Assembly: GCA_017960065.1 (NCBI GenBank)
Contig: JAGCZK010000077.1
Coordinates: 1-27,305, forward strand
From: Paludibacteraceae bacterium
GTDB lineage: Bacteria; Bacteroidota; Bacteroidia; Bacteroidales; Paludibacteraceae
Direction of reading: 5' to 3'
DNA: 27,305 bases
The notes below the pieces were generated by a model. That model was not told where the DNA came from and did not search any database. It saw only the letters and a program-made list of their open reading frames with translations. Of the stretch, positions 6,418 through 14,031 are shown in pieces. Both the position numbers and the translations under genes were made by a program. Numbering within the stretch: the first letter of the stretch is position 1; every line of letters starts with the position of its first letter.

Positions 6418-8270
6418 ATTCCTTCTTCGTCCATTCCTAACATCCGGTACAACTCGTCTTGCGTACCGTGCTCGACAAACTGGTCGGGCAGGCCGATACG
6501 GCGCACCGTCGCCGGACAGCCCTTGTCGGCCAGAAACTCCAGCACCGCCGAGCCGAATCCGCCTTGCAGGCATCCGTCTTCGACCGTCAGAATCGAATGG
6601 TAACGGCCGGCCACTTCGAGCAAAAGGGCCTCGTCCAAAGGTTTGACAAAGCGCATGTTGTACAGGCCGGGGTGTTTGCCTTCGGCTTGCAGGCGACCGA
6701 CGGCACGGCGGGCACGGTTGCCCAAGGGGCCGACACTCAACACGGCCACCTCTTCGCCCTCAACGAGGCATTCGCCCTTGCCCAACTCCATGGCTTCGAA
6801 CGGCCGGCGCCAGTCCAAGCCTTCGCCGCAACCGCGGGGATAGCGGATGGCAATCGGCCCGTGACCGGGCAGTTGGGCGGTATAAAGCAGGTTGCGGAGT
6901 TCGATTTCGTTCATCGGGGCTGCGATGGTCCAATTCGGAATCGGGCGCAGGAAAGCCAGGTCAAAGGCTCCGTGATGGGTGGGACCGTCGGAGCCGACGA
7001 GTCCGGCCCGGTCGATACAGAGCACAAACGGCAGGTTCTGCAGGGCCACATCGTGGATGGTCTGGTCGTAGGCGCGTTGCAAAAACGACGAATAGATGTT
7101 GCAGAACGGCACCAGCCCTTCTTTGGCCAGACCGGCCGAGAAAGTGACCGCATGCGCTTCGGCAATGCCCACGTCGAAGACGCGGTCGGGCATTTCGCGC
7201 ATCATGACCGACATGGAGCAACCCGTCGGCATGGCCGGGGTGATGCCCACAATCTTGTCATTGGCGCGGGCCAGTTCGAGCAAGGTTTCGCCAAACACGT
7301 CCTGATAGCGGCTGGCCGGGCTCTTCGACACGATGCGTTCGCCGGTCTGCATATTGAAGCGGCCAGGCGCGTGCCATACCGAGGCGGCGTTTTCGGCCGG
7401 CGCATAGCCCTTGCCTTTTTGGGTGAGCAGGTGCAGCACTTTCGGACCATTGAAATTCTTGATGTCATTGAGCACCTTGACCAGCAGGCAGACGTCGTGT
7501 CCGTCCACCTGGCCGAAATAACGGATGTTCAGGCCTTCAAAAATGTTGTGTGTGCCATTGCCGCCAATCTTGATGGCATTCAGGCGGCGGGTCAGCCGGC
7601 CGCGGCGGTTTTCGTCGATCCAGCCGACTTTTTTGAGCAGGTGATAGACCTTGAACCGCAGTTTGTTATAGAACGGCGATGTGGTGATGGCGTTGAGGTA
7701 TTGGTTGAGCCCGCCCACCGGATTGTCGATCGACATGTTGTTGTCGTTGAGCACGATGAGCAGGTTGTTGGGGTTGACACAGGCATTGTTGAGCCCTTCG
7801 AAGGCCAGTCCGCCGGTCATGGCGCCGTCGCCGATGACGGCCACCACTTTGCGGTTTTCGTTGAGGCGTTCGTCGGCGATGGACATGCCCAAGGCCGCCG
7901 AAATCGAATTGGAGGCGTGCCCGGCGACAAACGCGTCGTATTTGCTTTCTTTCGGATTCGGGAAACCACTGATTCCCTTGAACTTACGGTTGGTATAGAA
8001 ACGTTCGCGCCGCCCGGTCAGGATTTTGTGCGCGTAGGCCTGATGCCCCACGTCCCAGACAATGCGGTCGTCGGGCGTGGCAAACACATAGTGCAGGGCC
8101 ACGGTCAGCTCGATGGCACCCAGGCTGGAAGCCAAGTGCCCCGGGTTTTCCGAAAGCGACTCGATGATAAACGTCCGCAATTCGGCACACAACTCCGGCA
8201 GCTTTTCGGGGCGCATGCGCCGCAAATCCGACGGGTACTGGATAGTGCTCAAAAGGGGATATTTTTCCAT
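6387..8270 (-). CDS. dxs: 1-deoxy-D-xylulose-5-phosphate synthase Dxs
   Basis: Dxs joins pyruvate and glyceraldehyde 3-phosphate in a thiamine-diphosphate-dependent reaction, the first step of the MEP isoprenoid pathway; its product also feeds thiamine and pyridoxal phosphate synthesis. The protein is 627 residues from the ATG at 8268-8270 (MEKYPLLSTI), close to the family's usual 620. Visible are GHLASSLGAIELTVALHYVF, DVGHQAYAHKILTGR, the thiamine-diphosphate site GDGAMTGGLAFEGLNNA with LNDNNMSI, the catalytic-glutamate segment VGIAEAHAV, and DRAGLVGSDGPTHHG. An upstream in-frame start would add an uncharacteristic 13-residue tail, so the internal ATG is preferred. It is transcribed alone and converges on nnrD. 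Confidence 0.97.
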   Translation of the reverse strand: MEKYPLLSTIQYPSDLRRMRPEKLPELCAELRTFIIESLSENPGHLASSLGAIELTVALHYVFATPDDRIVWDVGHQAYAHKILTGRRERFYTNRKFKGISGFPNPKESKYDAFVAGHASNSISAALGMSIADERLNENRKVVAVIGDGAMTGGLAFEGLNNACVNPNNLLIVLNDNNMSIDNPVGGLNQYLNAITTSPFYNKLRFKVYHLLKKVGWIDENRRGRLTRRLNAIKIGGNGTHNIFEGLNIRYFGQVDGHDVCLLVKVLNDIKNFNGPKVLHLLTQKGKGYAPAENAASVWHAPGRFNMQTGERIVSKSPASRYQDVFGETLLELARANDKIVGITPAMPTGCSMSVMMREMPDRVFDVGIAEAHAVTFSAGLAKEGLVPFCNIYSSFLQRAYDQTIHDVALQNLPFVLCIDRAGLVGSDGPTHHGAFDLAFLRPIPNWTIAAPMNEIELRNLLYTAQLPGHGPIAIRYPRGCGEGLDWRRPFEAMELGKGECLVEGEEVAVLSVGPLGNRARRAVGRLQAEGKHPGLYNMRFVKPLDEALLLEVAGRYHSILTVEDGCLQGGFGSAVLEFLADKGCPATVRRIGLPDQFVEHGTQDELYRMLGMDEEGIYNALNALFK

Positions 8271-8287
8271 ATTTTTAAAAATACGTG

Positions 8288-8295
8288 CAAAATTA
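8288..8295 (-). promoter_or_regulatory. Candidate -7 promoter element for dxs
   Basis: Minus-strand TAATTTTG matches TAnnTTTG and lies 17 bases before the dxs start. It is in the divergent gap shared with the OmpA-type lipoprotein gene. The -33 side is weak. Confidence 0.4.
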
Positions 8296-8336
8296 CAAAT
8301 AAATCTCAAAACTTCCCTAAAAAAAGCGTTTACATG

Positions 8337-8367
8337 TTTTATAAGCCGATAAAAATGTGTACTTTTG
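8337..8367 (+). promoter_or_regulatory. Candidate promoter for the 8395-16178 gene run
   Basis: TACTTTTG at 8360-8367 matches the -7 consensus. TTTT at 8337-8340, 19 bases before it, is a three-of-four match to the -33 TTTG. The ATG of the OmpA-type lipoprotein lies 27 bases downstream. Confidence 0.5.
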
Positions 8368-8394
8368 CGTAGTCTGATTTACGAAACCGCAAAA

Positions 8395-9360
8395 ATGAAA
8401 AAAATCCTCTATCTCTGTCTGTTCGCCCTCGCGGCAAGTTCTTGCGTCACCCAAGCCAAATACGACGAAGCCCGCGATGCCGAAGCCCGTTACTACGATG
8501 AAGCCCGCGCCTGCCGCAAGGAAAAGAACGCCCTCGAAACCCGCAACAAGGAGCTCGAAGCCGAATTGGAACTCTTGCGTGCCAAACGCGACAAGGCCTT
8601 GGCCGACACCGCCATGCTCTCGCGCGAGTTGCGCCGCGTACAGGACGAATGCGAAGCCATGCAACGTCAGAACCTCGCCCTTTTCGAACGGTTGCAGGCC
8701 CCCCAAGGACAGGAAGAAGCCCGTGCCCTGCTGGCCGAAATCCAAGGCCTGCAAACCGAGTTGATGAAGCGTGAGGACGCCTTGTTCCAGGCCGAACGCG
8801 CCCTCTACGACAAGCAGAAGGAAGTGGAAATCCAAAATATGCGCATTGTGCAACTGACCGAAGCCCTCGACGCCCAGGAAGCCAAGCTGCGCGAATTGCG
8901 CGACAAAGTGCGCAACGCCCTGGTGGGATTTGAAGGCAACGGACTGGCAGTCAGCACCAAAGGCGGACGCATCTACGTTTCGATGGACGAGCAGCTGCTC
9001 TTTGAATCGGGCCGCTGGGAAGTCGCCGAACGCGGTCGGGAGGCCATTCGCCGCCTGGCACCGGTACTGTCGGCCAACAAAGACGTGGACATCCTCATCG
9101 AAGGACACACCGACAACGTCCCCTTCCTCGGCAACGGCAACGTGCAGGACAACTGGGACCTGAGTGTCAAACGCGCCACCGCCATCGTCCGCATCCTGTT
9201 GGAGAACCCCGACCTGGAGCCGGCGCGTGTCATCGCCTCGGGCCGTGCCGAGTACTGCCCCGTTGACACCGACAACACCAGCGAAGCCCGTCAAAAAAAC
9301 CGCCGCTGCGAAATCATCCTGACGCCCAAGCTGGAAGAACTCCTCAAACTGTTCGACTAA
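8395..9360 (+). CDS. OmpA-family lipoprotein with coiled coil
   Basis: The protein has 321 residues from the ATG at 8395, chosen because MKKILYLCLFALAASSC is a clean lipoprotein signal with the modified cysteine at C17. Residues about 20-185 are rich in Glu, Arg, Lys and Ala with heptad-like spacing, indicating a long coiled coil. Residues about 200-315 form an OmpA C-terminal peptidoglycan-binding domain: LLFESGRWEV, ILIEGHTDNVPF, NWDLSVKRATAIVRIL and a closing NRRCEIIL. It probably sits in the outer membrane facing the periplasm and tethers the membrane to the cell wall. Its stop TAA shares a base with the next ATG. It resembles the family of Pal and MotB-like proteins, but no motor genes are nearby. 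Confidence 0.9.
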   Translation: MKKILYLCLFALAASSCVTQAKYDEARDAEARYYDEARACRKEKNALETRNKELEAELELLRAKRDKALADTAMLSRELRRVQDECEAMQRQNLALFERLQAPQGQEEARALLAEIQGLQTELMKREDALFQAERALYDKQKEVEIQNMRIVQLTEALDAQEAKLRELRDKVRNALVGFEGNGLAVSTKGGRIYVSMDEQLLFESGRWEVAERGREAIRRLAPVLSANKDVDILIEGHTDNVPFLGNGNVQDNWDLSVKRATAIVRILLENPDLEPARVIASGRAEYCPVDTDNTSEARQKNRRCEIILTPKLEELLKLFD

Positions 9361-10286
9361 TGCGCTTTCGGACGCCCGTTGCCGTTGAGAAGTCGCCCCT
9401 ACGCCTCACGCACCGCACGGGGGTCATGCTGATGGGGTCGTGTTTCACGACGCACATCGCCCAACGCCTGTCGCAACGCGGATTTGAGGTCTGCCAGGCC
9501 ATGGGAACGCTCTACAACCCGGCCTCAATCGCCGCCGCCGTGGAGCGCCTGCAAACCGGAAAAAAGATCTGTCCGAGCGAACTGTTCGGGCAAAACGGGC
9601 GGTACCACAGTTACGATTTTCACAGCGACTTCAGCGCCGAAACGGCCGAAGCGGCACTCGAGCGCATGAACGCCGCCATCGAAGCCGGCCACCAGGCCCT
9701 GCAAACCGAAGGCCCGCTGTTTGTCACCTTGGGCACCGCCTGGGTGTACCGCCTGAAAGAAAGCGGACGCGTCGTGGCCAATTGCCATAGGAGCGATGCC
9801 CGGATATTCGAGCGCGAGATGCTAACGACCGACGCCTGCACCGACTGCCTCGAACGGATTTGCGCCGCCGCTGCCAACAAAACCGTGGTCTGGACGGTCA
9901 GCCCCATCCGCCATTTGGGCGAAGGACTGCACGACAACACGCTGAGCAAGAGCTGCCTGCACCTGGCCATTGCCGAAATCTGCCGGCGTCATCCGCAGCA
10001 ATGCGAATACTTTCCGGCCTACGAGGCCCTGATGGACGACTTGCGCGACTATCGCTTCTACGCCGAAGACATGGTGCACCCGAGCCCCGTGGCCGCCGAC
10101 TATGTGTACGAGCTGTTGGAGGCCGCCTACATGGACGACGACACCCGGCAAGCCGCCGCCCGATACGAAGCGCTGAACAAGACCCTCGGCCACCGCAGCC
10201 GCCAAGCCGGCAGCGAGCGGCACCGCCAACTGACCGAACAAACCCAAGCCCGTTTGCACGACTTGGACCAACAATACAAACGATGA
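9360..10286 (+). CDS. GSCFA domain-containing protein
   Basis: The protein has 308 residues. The family name comes from a conserved motif seen here as MGSCFTTHIAQRL near residue 25. It continues with GTLYNPASI, LFVTLGTAWVY and VVWTVSPIRHL, and a late MVHPSPVAADYVYE. The pattern is like an SGNH/GDSL-type hydrolase, with the serine in the GSC motif and a histidine near HPS as possible catalytic residues; this is an inference from family resemblance, and no substrate is known to me. There is no signal peptide. It overlaps the preceding stop by one base and the next start by four (ATGA). Its place directly before murF-alr hints at envelope-related work. Confidence 0.88.
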   Translation: MRFRTPVAVEKSPLRLTHRTGVMLMGSCFTTHIAQRLSQRGFEVCQAMGTLYNPASIAAAVERLQTGKKICPSELFGQNGRYHSYDFHSDFSAETAEAALERMNAAIEAGHQALQTEGPLFVTLGTAWVYRLKESGRVVANCHRSDARIFEREMLTTDACTDCLERICAAAANKTVVWTVSPIRHLGEGLHDNTLSKSCLHLAIAEICRRHPQQCEYFPAYEALMDDLRDYRFYAEDMVHPSPVAADYVYELLEAAYMDDDTRQAAARYEALNKTLGHRSRQAGSERHRQLTEQTQARLHDLDQQYKR

Positions 10287-11002
10287 GCGAAAACGCCAAA
10301 CAAAAGAAAGAGAGCCCCCTGCTGAGCATTTTGGTCAGCATCGTCATACCGGCCGTCATCCTGTCGAAGTTCAGCAAACCCGAATACCTCGGGGTGTTGC
10401 CCGGCTTTTTGATTGCGTTGGCCTTCCCGATCGGGCTGGCCCTGTACAACATGATAGTCCGCAAGGAATTCGGCTTCATCGCCATTCTCGGGTTCGTCAG
10501 CATCTTTCTGACCGGCATCATCGGGGTCTTTCAGTTTCCGCCCCAATGGATTGCGGTCAAAGAGGCCCTGGTGCCGCTGCTCATCGGCATCGCGGTCGTC
10601 GTGTCGCTCTACACGCCCTACCCGCTGATCCGCAAACTGATATACAACGACACGCTGCTCAACCTGCCCTTCATCGAACAGCGGCTGGCCGCCAACAATC
10701 GCCAGGTCGAATTCGAAAAAGCCATGAAAAACGCCACTTGGATTGTAGCCCTGTCGTTTCTGGTGTCGGCCATCCTCAACTACACGGTCGCCAAGGCCGT
10801 CGTGACCGCCGAAGCCGGCACCGCCCTGTTCAACGAGCAGTTGGGCAAACTGACGGCCATCAGCTACCCCGTCATCGCCCTGCCTTCGACCTTGGTCATG
10901 GTAGTGGCGCTGGTCTATCTGCTCCGCCGCCTCAAACAGCTGACCGGAGTCGGAGAGTTGGACGAACTGTTATCCGAAGAATTTAAAGAAAAATCAAAAT
11001 GA
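10283..11002 (+). CDS. Integral membrane protein, VC0807-like family
   Basis: The protein has 239 residues from the ATG of the ATGA overlap with the GSCFA gene. Several hydrophobic segments are visible: LLSILVSIVIPAVIL, LPGFLIALAFPIGLALY, FIAILGFVSIFLTGIIGVF, ALVPLLIGIAVVVSLY, TWIVALSFLVSAILNYTV and VIALPSTLVMVVALVYLL, so about six inner-membrane helices. The arrangement, with KFSKPEYLGVLPGFLIALAFP and a C-terminal RRLKQLTG, resembles the VC0807-type proteins related to intracellular septation protein A as I recall them. The function is unknown. It overlaps the next gene, murF-alr, by four bases. Confidence 0.72.
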   Translation: MSENAKQKKESPLLSILVSIVIPAVILSKFSKPEYLGVLPGFLIALAFPIGLALYNMIVRKEFGFIAILGFVSIFLTGIIGVFQFPPQWIAVKEALVPLLIGIAVVVSLYTPYPLIRKLIYNDTLLNLPFIEQRLAANNRQVEFEKAMKNATWIVALSFLVSAILNYTVAKAVVTAEAGTALFNEQLGKLTAISYPVIALPSTLVMVVALVYLLRRLKQLTGVGELDELLSEEFKEKSK

Positions 11003-13443
11003 CCTGCGACATCGAAGAAATTGCCCGTATCACCGGGGGGGAATTGAGTTTGGGGAGCCCGTCCCGCGACATCAGTCACCTGCTGACCGACAGCCGGAAT
11101 CTGTCGTATCCCGAAGAGAGCCTCTTTTTCGCGCTCAAAACCAAGACCAACGACGGCCACAAGTACGTGCCCGAGCTCTACGAGTGCGGCGTGCGCAATT
11201 TTGTGGTATTCGAAAAAGACCCCTCGTGGGAAGGGATGGAAGCCAACTTCGTCGTGGTGGACGACACCCTGCTAGCCATGCAGAAACTGGTGGCCTCGCA
11301 CCGCCGCAAATTCAAGGCGCCCGTAGTCGGCATCACCGGCAGCAACGGCAAGACCGTTGTCAAGGAATGGCTGTACCAACTGCTGCAGGAGCGTTTCATC
11401 ATCACCCGCTCGCCCAAAAGCTACAACTCGCAAATCGGAGTTCCGCTCTCGGTGTGGCAAATGGACAACCGCACCGAACTGGGCATTTTTGAGGCGGGCA
11501 TCTCGCAACCGGGCGAAATGGAGCGGCTCGAACGCATCATCCGCCCGCGCATCGGCATCTTCACCAACTTGGGCACGGCCCACAGCGAGTTTTTTGTGGA
11601 TCAGGAAGAGAAACTGAACGAGAAACTCAAGCTCTTCAAAGAATGCAAGGTACTGGTTTACTGCAAGAAATACCCCATCGAAGCGGCCTTTCGCAAACTG
11701 AACGAAAAGGCGCGGCTGTTTTCGTGGGCCTATCAGGACGAAACGGCCGACGTCAACATCCTCAGCATCGACAAAGCCTTTAACCGCAGCACCGTACGCT
11801 ACCGCTTTGAGGGCAAGGACGACCAGTGTGTGATTCCGTTCACCGACGACGCCTCGCTCGAGAACGCCCTGCACTGCCTGGCCTTCTGCCTGCTCATCGA
11901 CGTGCGCGAAGACTTGTCGGGGCTGGAGCGCATCGGTATGCGCCTCGAGGTCAAACAGGGCAAAAACAACTGCCTGCTGATCAACGACGCCTACAACAGC
12001 GACATCTACTCGCTCGAAATCGCCCTCGATTTTCTGAACGCCCAGGCCCAGCACACGGGGGCCGGCAAGACCCTCATCCTGTCGGACATCGCCCAAACCG
12101 GCCGTTCCGACGCCGAGCTGTACACTCTCTTGGCAACGCTGCTGTTGCAGAAAAAGGTGGACCGCTTCATCGGCATCGGCGAGCATATCCGCAAATTCTG
12201 GCACCAGTTCCCCTTCGACAGCCGGTTCTTCGCCAGCACCGACGACTTTTTGAAGAGCGACCTGCACTTCGACCACGAAGTGGTTCTGATCAAGGGCGCG
12301 CGCAGTTTCGCATTTGAGAACATCGTGTCGCGACTCGAGCTCAAACGCCACGAGACGGTGATGGAAATCAACCTCAACGCCATCGTGCACAACTTCAATG
12401 CACTCAAGTCGTTTCTCAAGCCCGAAACCAAGACGGTGGCCATGATCAAAGCCAACGCCTACGGGTGCGGGGCCGTCGAAGTGGCACAACTGCTGCAGCA
12501 CCACCACTGCGACTACTTTGGCGTGGCGGTGGCCGACGAAGGCGCCGAGTTGCGCAAAGCCGGTATCCGCACCCCCATCATCGTCATGAACCCCGAGCCC
12601 AGCAGCTTCGACCTGCTCATCGAGCACCACCTCGAGCCCGAAATCTACAATTTCAGGATGCTGCAGCTGTTTGCCGACTTTGCCGACCGGCAGGGCGAAC
12701 GCGACTACCCCATCCACCTCAAGCTCGACACCGGCATGCACCGCTTGGGATTCACCTGCGACGAATTGCCGCAAGTGGTACAGGAGTTGGAACACCTGCC
12801 CGCCGTCCGCATCGAATCGGTCTTTTCGCATTTGGCGACCGCCGACTGCCTCGACATGGACGCGTTTACCAAGCAACAGCTGTCGAATTTTGCCTGGGGC
12901 ACCGACTTTTTGAAAAAGAACCTGTCGTACCCGTTCCTGCGGCACATCCTCAACACCGCCGGTGTGCAACGGTTCCCCGAATACCAGTACGAAATGGTGC
13001 GGTTGGGCGTCGGCCTTTACGGCGTAGGACTGATGCCCGAATGCGACATCCAACCCATTGCGACCCTGCGCTCGATTGTCCTGCAAATCAAGGAAGTACC
13101 CGAAGACGAGACGGTCGGCTACAGCCGCAAAGGCGTGTTGCACCGCCGCTCGCGCATCGCCGCCATCCCCATCGGTTACGCCGACGGGCTACACCGCGCC
13201 TTCGGCAACGGCAAAAGCTATGTGGTGATTAAAGGAAAGAAAGCGCCCTTTGTCGGCAACATCTGCATGGACATCTGCATGGTCGATGTCACCGACATCG
13301 ACGGCGTCGAAGAGGGCGACAGCGTCGAAATTTTCGGAACGAAACATACCATCAACGACCTGGCCGAGGTTGTCGGGACGATTCCCTACGAAATCCTCAC
13401 CAGCGTGTCGAACCGTGTGAAACGCATCTATTATCAGGAATAA
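10999..13443 (+). CDS. Bifunctional UDP-MurNAc-tripeptide:D-Ala-D-Ala ligase / alanine racemase (MurF-Alr fusion)
   Basis: The 814-residue protein joins two steps of peptidoglycan synthesis. Residues 1 to about 450 are MurF, which adds D-Ala-D-Ala to UDP-MurNAc-tripeptide with ATP; the P-loop is GITGSNGKT at 111-119, followed by VVKEWL, SQPGEM and LINDAYNSDIYSLEIALDFL. Residues 455-814 are alanine racemase: EINLNAIVHNF, the PLP lysine K484 in MIKANAYG, HLKLDTGMHRLGF, SHLATAD, the catalytic tyrosine Y708 in TVGYSRKG, and GNICMDICMVDVT. The fusion is a known arrangement in Bacteroidota. The racemase makes the D-alanine from which the ligase's dipeptide substrate is built by Ddl, which is not in this window. 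Its ATG overlaps the previous stop (ATGA). Confidence 0.96.
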   Translation: MTCDIEEIARITGGELSLGSPSRDISHLLTDSRNLSYPEESLFFALKTKTNDGHKYVPELYECGVRNFVVFEKDPSWEGMEANFVVVDDTLLAMQKLVASHRRKFKAPVVGITGSNGKTVVKEWLYQLLQERFIITRSPKSYNSQIGVPLSVWQMDNRTELGIFEAGISQPGEMERLERIIRPRIGIFTNLGTAHSEFFVDQEEKLNEKLKLFKECKVLVYCKKYPIEAAFRKLNEKARLFSWAYQDETADVNILSIDKAFNRSTVRYRFEGKDDQCVIPFTDDASLENALHCLAFCLLIDVREDLSGLERIGMRLEVKQGKNNCLLINDAYNSDIYSLEIALDFLNAQAQHTGAGKTLILSDIAQTGRSDAELYTLLATLLLQKKVDRFIGIGEHIRKFWHQFPFDSRFFASTDDFLKSDLHFDHEVVLIKGARSFAFENIVSRLELKRHETVMEINLNAIVHNFNALKSFLKPETKTVAMIKANAYGCGAVEVAQLLQHHHCDYFGVAVADEGAELRKAGIRTPIIVMNPEPSSFDLLIEHHLEPEIYNFRMLQLFADFADRQGERDYPIHLKLDTGMHRLGFTCDELPQVVQELEHLPAVRIESVFSHLATADCLDMDAFTKQQLSNFAWGTDFLKKNLSYPFLRHILNTAGVQRFPEYQYEMVRLGVGLYGVGLMPECDIQPIATLRSIVLQIKEVPEDETVGYSRKGVLHRRSRIAAIPIGYADGLHRAFGNGKSYVVIKGKKAPFVGNICMDICMVDVTDIDGVEEGDSVEIFGTKHTINDLAEVVGTIPYEILTSVSNRVKRIYYQE

Positions 13444-13446
13444 GTT

Positions 13447-14031
13447 ATGAAAAAGATTCTTCCGCTACTGCTGGCGCTGTCGGTGCTGACCGCCTGCATC
13501 AAAGAACGCGAATACAAACTCGACGAAGGGCTGCTCGACGAAATGGTGACCAGCGCCGATTTGAACCTGTCCTTCCGGGTGCCGGTCGGAGCCAAGGGCA
13601 TTTCGGACCAGTACATCGACGAATACAACCAGCGGCTGCTTCAGACCGACCCGCTGTCGCCCATCTACCGCGCCATCTACGTCGATACCCTGATGGGCGG
13701 TTACATCAGCCTGACCGACATGCGCATGCTGCCGTACGAACTGACCGAAAACCGGCTCGACTTTTACAAAACCGAGTACAACCGCAACCATATCTGGGAC
13801 GATGTGGAGAAAAACATCTTCAAGATGGGCGACTATCCGAAGGTGGTTGAGCTGATCATGTACAATCAGGACGAGACCCTGCGCCGCTACATGTTCTACA
13901 ACGAAGAAAAGGCCCAGTTCTACATCGATTACGACTATCCGACCGCCCTGGCCGAGACGATGAAGCCCTACATCGAATCGTCGCTGGCCTCGATCGGCAA
14001 GCACTACGAACTGTATATCAACGCCGAATGA
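13447..14031 (+). CDS. Uncharacterised lipoprotein
   Basis: The protein has 194 residues. The N-terminus MKKILPLLLALSVLTAC is a lipoprotein signal with the modified cysteine at C17. The mature part is acidic and tyrosine-rich (ISDQYIDEYNQRLL, RAIYVDTLMGGYISL, YFIDYDY-like stretches), with no repeat, membrane helix or catalytic motif that I recognise. It starts 3 bases after murF-alr and its stop overlaps the RelA-type gene by four bases (ATGA), so it is almost certainly co-transcribed with cell-wall and stress genes. I can assign no function. Being in the envelope beside murF-alr is the only hint. Confidence 0.8.
   Translation: MKKILPLLLALSVLTACIKEREYKLDEGLLDEMVTSADLNLSFRVPVGAKGISDQYIDEYNQRLLQTDPLSPIYRAIYVDTLMGGYISLTDMRMLPYELTENRLDFYKTEYNRNHIWDDVEKNIFKMGDYPKVVELIMYNQDETLRRYMFYNEEKAQFYIDYDYPTALAETMKPYIESSLASIGKHYELYINAE

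Noticed and set aside
8271..8309. N-terminal extension of dxs from an upstream in-frame start
   Set aside because: The added residues are not typical of the family, and the extension would run through the candidate -7 box. The ATG at 8268-8270 gives the normal length.
6459..8372. 637-codon plus-strand open frame opposite dxs
   Set aside because: It is antisense to dxs, which has all family motifs. It has no domain of its own and crosses the divergent promoter region.
11272..13143. 623-codon minus-strand open frame opposite murF-alr
   Set aside because: It is antisense to a gene with intact catalytic motifs, and its composition is that expected from the reverse reading of biased codons.
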